DNA of 64,000 nucleotides from CAYPNP01 sp964412195 (GTDB lineage Bacteria > Acidobacteriota > JAAYUB01). This document shows, one piece after another, positions 31,983 to 38,892 of the stretch. Below the pieces are notes generated by a model. The model did no database searches and was not told the DNA's origin. It worked only from the letters and a program-made list of their open reading frames with translations. How positions within the stretch are numbered: the first letter of the stretch is position 1; each line of letters begins with the position of its first letter. Made by a program: the position numbers and the translations under genes. The DNA lies in the NCBI GenBank assembly GCA_964412195.1, contig CAYPNP010000011.1, forward strand, positions 62,001 through 126,000, in the 5' to 3' direction.

Positions 31983-33694
31983 ACCGCATCGTTGTTGACC
32001 CCATCACCCGCATCGAGGGACACCTGCGCATCGAGGCCGTCGTCGAGAACGGCAAGATCACCGACGCCTACAGCTCGGGCACCATGGTCCGGGGCTTCGA
32101 GAAGATCCTCAAGGGCCGCGACCCGCGGGACGCCTGGGCCTTCACCGAGCGCGCCTGCGGCGTCTGCACCACCGTGCACGCGCTGGCCAGCGTCCGCACC
32201 GTCGAGGACGCCCTGAAGGTCGCCGTGCCGAAGAACGCCGAGCTGATCCGCAACATCATGTTCTGCGCCCAGTACGTGCAGGACCACGTGATCCATTTCT
32301 ACCACCTGCACGCCCTGGACTGGGTGGACGTGGTCAGCGCCCTGAAGGCCTCGCCGGAGGAGACCTCGAAGCTGGCCCAGACGATCTCACCCTGGCCGAA
32401 GAGTTCGGTGGGATACTTCACCGCCATCCAAAACCGGATCAAGACTTTTGTCGAGAGCGGCCAGCTGGGCATCTTCGCCAACGGCTACTGGGGCCACCCG
32501 GCCTACAAGCTGCCGCCGGAGGTGAACCTCCTCGGCGTGGCCCACTACCTCGAGGCGCTGGAGTGGCAGAAGGAGGTCATCAAGATCCACACCGTCTTCG
32601 GCGGCAAGAACCCGCACCCGAACTACCTGGTCGGCGGCGCGCCCTGCTCCATCAACACCGACGAGGTCAACGCCATCAACACCGAGCGGCTGAACCTGGT
32701 GGGCAAGCTGATCAAGGACGCCAAGGTGTTCGTCGAGCAGGTGTACCTGCCCGACCTGCTGGCCGTGGCCGGCTTCTACAAGGACTGGGCCGCCGTGGGC
32801 GGCGGGCTGTCCAATTACCTGGCTTATGGCGACCTGCCCACCCGCGGCTACGGGCAGCCCGACTTCTTCAAGTTCCCGCGCGGGGCGATCCTCGGCCGCA
32901 ACCTCAACGAGGTGCACGAGGTCAACGGCCGGGACGCGGAGGAGATCAAGGAGTACATCGCCCACTCATGGTACGCCTACTCCAAGGGCGACGCCGCCGG
33001 CCTGCACCCGTGGGACGGCGAAACCGAATTCAATTTCACCGGGCCGAAGCCGCCCTTCGAGCAGCTGAACGTCGAGGGCAAGTACTCGTGGCTCAAAACC
33101 CCGCGCTGGAAGGACAACGCCATGGAGGTCGGCCCGCTGGCGCGGCTGCTGGTGGGCTACGCCAAGGGCAGCACCGAGATCAAGGACGTCGTCGACGGAG
33201 CGCTGGGCAAGCTGGGCGTGCCGGTGGCGGCGCTCTTCTCCACCCTCGGCCGCACGGCGGCGCGCGGCCTGGAGACCCAGCTGACGGTGCACTGGCTGCA
33301 GGAGTTCTACGACGACCTGATCGCCAACATCAAGGCCGGCGACACCCGCACCTTCAATCCCGAGCGCTGGGACCCGGAAACCTGGCCCGCCGCCTGCGAG
33401 GGCGTGGGCATGTCCGAGGCCCCGCGCGGCGCCCTGGCCCACTGGATCCGGATCCAGGACGGCAAGATCGACAACTACCAGCTCGTGGTGCCGAGCACCT
33501 GGAACGCCTCGCCGCGGGATGCCAAGGGCCAGCGCTCCTCGTACGAGGAGGCCCTGCTGGGCACGCCGGTGGCCAACCCGGAGCAGCCGCTGGAGATCCT
33601 GCGGACGATCCACTCCTTCGACCCGTGCATCGCCTGCGCCGTCCACCTCTACGACCCGGACGGGCGGCAGGTGCACCGGGTCCGCTTCTTCTAG
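31979..33694 (+). CDS. hyaB: [NiFe] hydrogenase large subunit
   Basis: A 571-residue catalytic subunit that splits H2 at the Ni-Fe site. The N-terminal ligand motif is ERACGVCTTVH (Cys60, Cys63). The C-terminal one is FDPCIACAVH (Cys550, Cys553, His556). After His556 come 15 residues (LYDPDGRQVHRVRFF) that a maturation protease should remove once nickel is in place; the gene at 34589 is such a protease. The early VVDPITRIEGHLRIE is also typical. The start codon overlaps the hyaA stop, so the two subunits are made in step. The protein has no signal and is presumably exported with the small subunit through its Tat signal. Confidence 0.96.
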   Translation: MNRIVVDPITRIEGHLRIEAVVENGKITDAYSSGTMVRGFEKILKGRDPRDAWAFTERACGVCTTVHALASVRTVEDALKVAVPKNAELIRNIMFCAQYVQDHVIHFYHLHALDWVDVVSALKASPEETSKLAQTISPWPKSSVGYFTAIQNRIKTFVESGQLGIFANGYWGHPAYKLPPEVNLLGVAHYLEALEWQKEVIKIHTVFGGKNPHPNYLVGGAPCSINTDEVNAINTERLNLVGKLIKDAKVFVEQVYLPDLLAVAGFYKDWAAVGGGLSNYLAYGDLPTRGYGQPDFFKFPRGAILGRNLNEVHEVNGRDAEEIKEYIAHSWYAYSKGDAAGLHPWDGETEFNFTGPKPPFEQLNVEGKYSWLKTPRWKDNAMEVGPLARLLVGYAKGSTEIKDVVDGALGKLGVPVAALFSTLGRTAARGLETQLTVHWLQEFYDDLIANIKAGDTRTFNPERWDPETWPAACEGVGMSEAPRGALAHWIRIQDGKIDNYQLVVPSTWNASPRDAKGQRSSYEEALLGTPVANPEQPLEILRTIHSFDPCIACAVHLYDPDGRQVHRVRFF

Positions 33695-33703
33695 GAGGGC
33701 GCC

Positions 33704-34390
33704 ATGGCCACCACGCAGCCCGTGCCCTACCGGCGCATCTACGTCTGGGAGCTGCCGGTGCGGTTCTACCACTGGGTGAACGCCGTCTGCGTCCTGGTGC
33801 TGATCTGCACCGGCTACCTGATCGGCAAGCCGCTGGCGATCTCCTACTCCCAGGAGGCCTACCAGCAGTACTGGTTCGGCACCGTCCGCTTCGCCCACTT
33901 CGTCGCGGCGTTCGTCTACTTCTTCAATTTCCTGGTCCGGTGCTACTGGGGATTCGTCGGCAACAAGTACGCCCGCTGGAACAACTTCATCCCCTACACC
34001 CGGGCCCACTGGGAGGAGATCCGGGAGACGCTGAAGGTGGACATCCTGCAGACCACCTCGGAGGGCAAGATCTCCATCGGACACAACGCCCTGGCCGGGT
34101 TCATCTACTTCCTGTCGTTCCTGGTCTTCCTGTTCCAGGCCATCACCGGGTTCGCCCTGTACTCCAGCATGAGCAGCTCGTTCCTGCCGAGCCTGTTCCA
34201 CTGGATCGTGCCGTTGATGGGCGGCGACTTCGCCGTGCGGCAGTGGCACCACATGTTCATGTGGTTCTTCATCGTGTTCACCATCATCCACGTGTACCTG
34301 GTCTTCTACCACGACTACGTGGAGGGCCGGGGCACCACGTCGTCCATGGTGGGCGGCTGGAAGTTCGAGCGGGAGGATCGCCTTCAATAG
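33704..34390 (+). CDS. hyaC: Hydrogenase b-type cytochrome subunit
   Basis: A 228-residue membrane protein with four main hydrophobic segments (about 20-45, 60-85, 125-150 and 185-205). Histidines typical of the HyaC/HoxZ diheme cytochrome b are seen in FYHWVNAVC, RFAHFVAAF and FMWFFIVFTIIHVYLVFYHDY. It anchors the hydrogenase and passes electrons to the quinone pool. AGGAGG lies 5 bases before the ATG, and the gap to hyaB is 9 bases. The C-terminus is charged (KFEREDRLQ). The stop TAG is followed by a repeat tract that separates the gene from the protease gene. Confidence 0.94.
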   Translation: MATTQPVPYRRIYVWELPVRFYHWVNAVCVLVLICTGYLIGKPLAISYSQEAYQQYWFGTVRFAHFVAAFVYFFNFLVRCYWGFVGNKYARWNNFIPYTRAHWEEIRETLKVDILQTTSEGKISIGHNALAGFIYFLSFLVFLFQAITGFALYSSMSSSFLPSLFHWIVPLMGGDFAVRQWHHMFMWFFIVFTIIHVYLVFYHDYVEGRGTTSSMVGGWKFEREDRLQ

Positions 34391-34399
34391 GGGATCCGA

Positions 34400-34580
34400 T
34401 CGAACGTTGAACATCGAACGCTGAAGTCGGAAACGGACGATGGACCATGGACGATAGACGATGGACCATGGAAGATAAATAGGGTCTGTGGTCTGTGGTT
34501 TGTGGTCCATGGTCTATCGTCCTTGGTCTATCGTCCATGGTCCATCGTCCATGGTCCATCGTCTATCGTCCATGGTCATG
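34400..34580. repeat. Inverted pair of GGACGATGGACCATGG arrays
   Basis: GAACGTTGAACATCGAACG (34400-34425) is followed by left units of GACCATGGACGATAGACGATGG (34438-34475). A core with three TCTGTGG units comes next, and then right units that are the reverse complement (about 34505-34575). The array ends only 10-15 bases before the protease ATG, where a Shine-Dalgarno sequence would be expected. Confidence 0.85.
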
Positions 34581-34588
34581 ACCCGATT

Positions 34589-35077
34589 ATGAGTTCCTCA
34601 ACGACGTTGATCCTGGGCATCGGCAACATCCTCATGGGCGACGAGGGTGTGGGGGTGGAGGTGGTCCGCCTACTCGAGGCGATGCCATTGCCCGAGGGTG
34701 TCGAGTGCCTGGACGGCGGGACCGGCAGCTTCGTCCTGCTGGAGCCGATGCAGGCCGCCGCCCGGGTGATCCTGGTGGACGCCACCGCCGACGGCAAGCC
34801 GCCCGGCACCGTCACCCGGCTGGAGCCGCGCTTTTCGCGGGACTACCCGAAGGCCCTCACCGCCCACGACATCGGGTTGAAGGACCTGCTGGACGCCTTT
34901 CACCTCCTGGGGAACCCGCCGCCGGTGACGCTGTTCGCCGTCACCGTGGCCCCGCCGCTGGAGGTGGGCATCGGCCTGACCCCCGCCGTCGCCGCCGCCG
35001 TCCCCGAAGTCGCCCACCTCATCCTGGCGGAACTGACCTCGCCCCGCTCCGAGTCCGATCCTACTCGTCGATCGTAA
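34589..35077 (+). CDS. hyaD: Hydrogenase maturation protease
   Basis: A 162-residue endopeptidase of the HyaD/HybD family, which removes the C-terminal peptide of the large subunit after nickel insertion. The start holds LGIGNILMGDEGVGVEVV with the Glu/Asp nickel ligand, the second Asp is in ILVDATADGKPPG, and AHDIGLKDLL has the conserved His. The ATG at 34589 has no clear Shine-Dalgarno site, because an array of GACCATGG repeats ends just upstream. An in-frame opening through the array exists but is surely not coding. The C-terminus (SDPTRRS) and the stop TAA lie in a CGTAATCG repeat. Confidence 0.92.
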   Translation: MSSSTTLILGIGNILMGDEGVGVEVVRLLEAMPLPEGVECLDGGTGSFVLLEPMQAAARVILVDATADGKPPGTVTRLEPRFSRDYPKALTAHDIGLKDLLDAFHLLGNPPPVTLFAVTVAPPLEVGIGLTPAVAAAVPEVAHLILAELTSPRSESDPTRRS

Positions 35078-35345
35078 TCGTAATCGTCCTCGTAATCGGA
35101 TCAGGAAGTTCGCGCAGAGGTGCCGCGGCCGCGGAGCACGCCGGAGCGCAGACGTCCCCGTCTGCACGATTTAACTCGGGAATGTCCCCGAGCGTAGCTC
35201 GCGCCGTCCTCGGCGCGAGAGGACGATTTCTCTCACTCCGCTTGTCCGACACGCGCCCGGAGGTCGCGAGCTACGCGGCTGACCTCGCTTATCAAGATCG
35301 TGCGGACGGGGACGTCCGTGCTCCGTTGCGCTATAATGGTTTCAA
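35065..35345. repeat. Composite repeat with inverted GCAGACGTCCCCGTC pair
   Basis: CGTAATCGTAATCGTCCTCG units start at the hyaD stop. Inside the 341-base gap the unit AGACGTCCCCGTCTGCACGAT (about 35152-35172) meets its partner ATCGTGCGGACGGGGACGT (about 35297-35315). Between them is a second pair, AGCTCGCGCCGTCCTCGGCG and a CCGGAGGTCGCGAGCT unit that recurs at 38150-38290. No gene is seen here. Confidence 0.8.
35332..35337 (+). promoter_or_regulatory. Probable -10 element of the dockerin hydrolase gene
   Basis: A perfect TATAAT lies 82 bases before the ATG at 35419, right at the edge of the repeat tract. No good -35 is seen. Confidence 0.45.
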
Positions 35346-35418
35346 TGTGAATCCCGCTTTGCGGCTGTGCGTCCTTTCTTATAAAACATATGAAACGTTT
35401 TCAAAGAGAAGGCTCGCC

Positions 35419-36837
35419 ATGAGAATGAATTCACGACAGAACAACGCCTGGCGCATTTCTCTGAACCTGCGGTTGGCGGGACTCGCTCTGTGCCTGACCT
35501 TGATCGCCCCCGCGGCGGTCTTCGGCCAGGCGGCGATGCCCGGCGATCTGGACGGCAACGGGGTGGTCGATTCCGCCGACCGGCTGCTCATGCGCCACCT
35601 GCTGGCGGAGAACCTCACCCCCGGCCAGGTGAACGCCGCCAACGCCGACGTCAACGAGGACGGCTGGATCAGCGGGATCGACGGCGCCTGGCTCTGGCTC
35701 CTGGACCCGCCCTACCGCGGCAGGCTGCTCTCCAGCGCCTTCGTGGACTCCATCTCCACCCTCGAGGCGGAGTTCTACCTCACCTTCGCTGGCTTGGGCG
35801 ACCTCCGGCCGGCCCGCTTCGCCGCCGACATGTACAAGCTGACCTATCGGACCCTGACCCCGTCGGGCGGCGCCACCACCGCCACCGGCCTGCTGACGCT
35901 GCCAGCCGGGCAGACCGGAGTCCTGCCGCTGGCCAGCTACCAGCACGGCACGATCACGCTGAAGACCGAGGCGCCGTCCAATCCCGCCTCCACCGAGGGC
36001 ATCGGCACCGCCATCGTCTACACCTCCACCGGCGGGTACGCCGCGGTGGCCCCCGACTACCTCGGGCTGGGCGGCGGCGTCGGGTCGCATCCGTACCTGC
36101 ACGCCACCACGGAAGCCTCGGCCGGCGTCGACATGCTGCGGGCCGGCCGGGCGGCGGCCGCCGGCGAAGGCGTGACGCTCTCGGGACCTGTCTTCCTGGT
36201 CGGATATTCCCAGGGCGGGCACGCCACCATGGCGCTCCACCGCGAGCTGGAGGCGCGCTTCGCGGCGGAGTGGCCGCTGACCGCCGTCGCGCCCATGGCG
36301 GGCCCGTACGACCTGTCCGGGACCATGCTGGACTACGTGTTTGCCCACCCGGATGCTAACAATTCCCAGTTGGTGATGTACATTTCCTACCTGTTGGTGA
36401 TGTTCACGACGGTCTACGACTTCGTGCCGGGCGTGTCGGAGATCTTCCAGTCGCCCTACGACACGCAGGTGATGGGCCTCTTCGACGGCACCCACTCCAG
36501 CGCGGAGATCCAGGCCGCCCTGCCGCCCTCGATCGCCCAGCTGCTCCGGCCCGAGTTCCGCGCCGCCGTCCAATCGGAGCCGGACCACCCCGTCCGCGTG
36601 GCGGCCTGGCTCAACGACACCTACGACTGGCGGCCGGAAGCACCGGTGCGGATGTACCACAGCGCCGGCGACACCGTCGTCCCCATCGGCAACGCCGAGG
36701 TGGCGCTGGCGTGGATGACCGGTCTCGGCGCCCCGGTCGAGCTGGTGGTGGTCAGCCAGACGCTCGGCCACGGCGACGCGGCCGTCCCCTGCCTGATCCA
36801 GAGCCGGCAGTGGTTCGATTCCTTCCTGAACCGGTGA
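35419..36837 (+). CDS. Secreted alpha/beta hydrolase with N-terminal dockerin domain
   Basis: A 472-residue protein. A signal peptide (residues 1 to about 36, ending VFGQ) is followed by a dockerin-type calcium domain at about 41-95 with two EF-hand-like loops, DLDGNGVVDSAD and DVNEDGWISGID. The rest is an alpha/beta hydrolase like secretory lipases: VAPDYLGLGG, SHPYLHATTEA, the nucleophile elbow GYSQGG (Ser264), a catalytic Asp region YHSAGDTVVP and a late LGHGDAA that may hold the His. It may cleave esters outside the cell or in the periplasm. The stop codon lies in a GGTGAATGGGTGAATC repeat. A cohesin-like domain is coded at 51728-52828. Confidence 0.88.
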   Translation: MRMNSRQNNAWRISLNLRLAGLALCLTLIAPAAVFGQAAMPGDLDGNGVVDSADRLLMRHLLAENLTPGQVNAANADVNEDGWISGIDGAWLWLLDPPYRGRLLSSAFVDSISTLEAEFYLTFAGLGDLRPARFAADMYKLTYRTLTPSGGATTATGLLTLPAGQTGVLPLASYQHGTITLKTEAPSNPASTEGIGTAIVYTSTGGYAAVAPDYLGLGGGVGSHPYLHATTEASAGVDMLRAGRAAAAGEGVTLSGPVFLVGYSQGGHATMALHRELEARFAAEWPLTAVAPMAGPYDLSGTMLDYVFAHPDANNSQLVMYISYLLVMFTTVYDFVPGVSEIFQSPYDTQVMGLFDGTHSSAEIQAALPPSIAQLLRPEFRAAVQSEPDHPVRVAAWLNDTYDWRPEAPVRMYHSAGDTVVPIGNAEVALAWMTGLGAPVELVVVSQTLGHGDAAVPCLIQSRQWFDSFLNR

Positions 36838-36946
36838 ATGGGTGAATCAGTCGAACAGACCGGTGACGGGTGACCGGTGACCGAACGTGTATGTCGATCA
36901 TTGGTCGGTCACCGGTCACCGGTCATCGGTCGCCGGTCAATCGCCG
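36832..36946. repeat. GTGAATGG run and inverted pair of GGTGACCGGTGACCG arrays
   Basis: The hydrolase stop codon is the first TGA of GGTGAATGGGTGAATC. Then a GGTGACGGGTGACCGGTGACCG array (36860-36882) and its inverted partner (36903-36940) flank a core of about 22 bases. Confidence 0.85.
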
Positions 36947-37030
36947 AGCACGAGCACGAACGGGGGGAAACAAACCATTCACGAAACCGTACAAATCGCC
37001 AACGGAAATCCCTCATCCTGGAGGCACGCC

Positions 37031-38122
37031 ATGGCGATTCGTCGATCCGCCCGGTTCGCCCTGATGGTTCTCGCCGGTCTCGCGCTTGGATCCGCCATCT
37101 TCCCCGCGCCGGCCCCGCCGACCGCCCCCGCCGAGCCGGCCGCCCAGGCCGCCGGCATTCCGGCGGACCGGTGCTTCTACGCCAGGAGCCTGCACTTCAC
37201 CAACGCCGGCATCGCTTACTGGTACGCCAAGGATCAGGGCGGCATCGAGCGCATCACCGGCAAGCCGATCGCCGAGACGGGCTGCCTGTCCGCCAAGTGC
37301 CACGTCCGGGATTGCGACACCTGCCACCGGATCAACCGCGACGGCAAGGCCGCCTACACTACCGACCGGCTGCGCCTCCGGGCCGCCTGCGCGCGCTGCC
37401 ACCCGGTCGACCCGGCCGACGCCGACGTGCACTTCCGCCGGCAGATGGCCTGCCTCGACTGCCACACCGCCCGGGAGATCCACGGCGACGGCACCGCCTG
37501 GAACACCTACATGCAGCCGGGCGCCCTCGAGACGCGGTGCGAGACCTGCCACGCCCAGGTGGGCCCCAGCCGCAGCCACACCGTCCACGGCGACAAGCTC
37601 GAGTGCGTGACCTGCCACACCAAAGAGTTCCCCACCTGCTTCAACTGCCACCTCGGCACCCGTTTCGAGAAGCACAAGGACGTCCAGATCATGGTCACGG
37701 ACATGCTCTTCCTGGTCAACCGCGGCGGGCGCGTGACCACCGCCAACTTCCTGTCCTACGTCTACGGCGACAAGACCATGATCACCCTCGCCCCCTACTT
37801 CCCCCACTCCGTCCAGAAGCAGGGGCGCGCGTGCAACGACTGCCACGGCACGCCGGCGGTGGCGGCGGTGCGTGATGGTACCCTGCGCCTGGCCGAGTGG
37901 AAGGACGGGAAGCTCGCCCACCCCGCCGGGGTGATCCCGGTGGCCGAGGGCATGGCCTGGAACCTGGTCTTCTTGGACTACCACGAGGATAAAGACGGCG
38001 CGGAGGGCACCTGGACGCCGCTGGCCCGGCCGGAGAAGCCGCTGGTCAATTTCGCCGGTTGGTGCACGCCCCTGAGCCGCGAGCAGCTGGGCAAGCTGGA
38101 GAAGCCTGTCTCGGGAAAATGA
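37031..38122 (+). CDS. Exported multiheme cytochrome c (seven CxxCH plus one CX4CH)
   Basis: A 363-residue protein with a signal peptide (hydrophobic FALMVLAGLALGSAIF). Heme-binding motifs in order are CLSAKCH (CX4CH, residues 85-91), CDTCH (95), CARCH (120), CLDCH (141), CETCH (170), CVTCH (192), CFNCH (203) and CNDCH (near 287). That is seven canonical sites and one atypical site, so up to eight hemes. Many extra histidines can act as sixth ligands. It should carry electrons in the periplasm or at the cell surface. It lies 3.4 kb after the hydrogenase genes on the same strand, but a shared electron path is only a guess. GGAGG is 7 bases before the ATG. Confidence 0.92.
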   Translation: MAIRRSARFALMVLAGLALGSAIFPAPAPPTAPAEPAAQAAGIPADRCFYARSLHFTNAGIAYWYAKDQGGIERITGKPIAETGCLSAKCHVRDCDTCHRINRDGKAAYTTDRLRLRAACARCHPVDPADADVHFRRQMACLDCHTAREIHGDGTAWNTYMQPGALETRCETCHAQVGPSRSHTVHGDKLECVTCHTKEFPTCFNCHLGTRFEKHKDVQIMVTDMLFLVNRGGRVTTANFLSYVYGDKTMITLAPYFPHSVQKQGRACNDCHGTPAVAAVRDGTLRLAEWKDGKLAHPAGVIPVAEGMAWNLVFLDYHEDKDGAEGTWTPLARPEKPLVNFAGWCTPLSREQLGKLEKPVSGK

Positions 38123-38139
38123 GGAGCGTGCGATCGGAG

Positions 38140-38290
38140 ACGTCGGCGCCAGTGGCTCGCGACCTCCGGGCGCGTCGTAGCTCGCGACCTCCGGGCGCGT
38201 GTCAGACCATGAATTTAAACAAATCCTTTTCTCGCGCCGAGGACGGCGCGAGCTACGTCCTATCCGGGGACGGCGCGAACTCATGCCCGA
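38140..38290. repeat. GTAGCTCGCGACCTCCGGGCGCG repeat, two direct copies plus inverted relative
   Basis: Two direct copies of GCTCGCGACCTCCGGGCGCGT (about 38156-38200) are followed by TCTCGCGCCGAGGACGGCGCG (about 38230-38255). Both units also occur in the gap at 35192-35275. The rest of the region to 38500 holds no gene that I can see. Confidence 0.8.
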
Positions 38291-38512
38291 TTCACCGTCG
38301 CATCGTGCGGACAAGATGCTCATGCTCCAGCCGCGGCCCTTCCCGCGACCAATTGAACGACTTGAGCCGACGGCGACGGGGATCCGAATCCAAAATAATG
38401 TATGTCTATTCAATATATCGGATTCCCGCCGATTCCCTTCCCAATCCAGAGAAGAGTGTGCAACTTATTGATAATATATAGTTCCAGCATCACCCTGTTG
38501 GCTGCAAAGGGC

Positions 38513-38528
38513 TGGCACAGCGGTTGCA
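38513..38528 (+). promoter_or_regulatory. Sigma54-type promoter upstream of the TonB receptor
   Basis: TGGCAC (38513-38518), five bases, then TTGCA (38524-38528) is a near-perfect match to the -24/-12 consensus (TGGCAC-N5-TTGC). It lies in an AT-rich gap with no gene between it and the receptor gene. Transcription would start near 38540, giving a leader of about 290-350 bases. Confidence 0.8.
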
Positions 38529-38580
38529 TATTAACTGAACCGATTGATGATATTTCCAAATCTCCGCTCCAGCCCGAAAG

Positions 38581-38636
38581 CGGGATGAATTCTGAAAATC
38601 CCCGTGGTACTTGAGTTCATCCCGGAATTCATCCCG
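38581..38636 (+). promoter_or_regulatory. Inverted repeat in the receptor mRNA leader
   Basis: CGGGATGAATTC (38581-38592) and its exact reverse complement (38625-38636) are 32 bases apart. They lie just downstream of the predicted sigma54 start site. The pair could be an RNA stem in the leader or a protein-binding site. Confidence 0.55.
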
Positions 38637-38892
38637 CCCGCCCCCCCTTCCGGCCTGTCTGTCACATTCCCATAGTATCAATATTTACATACGCAGTACG
38701 CTGCATGTAGCGACCGGGATCATTGCCTTTTCGAGCCAGTCCCGCTCCCGCGGGGATCCCTCCCCGCCGGGCGATCGGGAAAATTGGATGCCCGTCCGGC
38801 CATCGGCGATCCCGGCACAGGAGGCTACCATGCCGCATCGCTCAGGAAGAGACCTACGTGTCAATCTATCCATTCTTACCCGGAGGTGTTTC

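Noticed and set aside
34502..34588. In-frame N-terminal extension of the hydrogenase protease
   Set aside because: The extension is translated repeat sequence with no family similarity. The conserved protease begins at the ATG at 34589.
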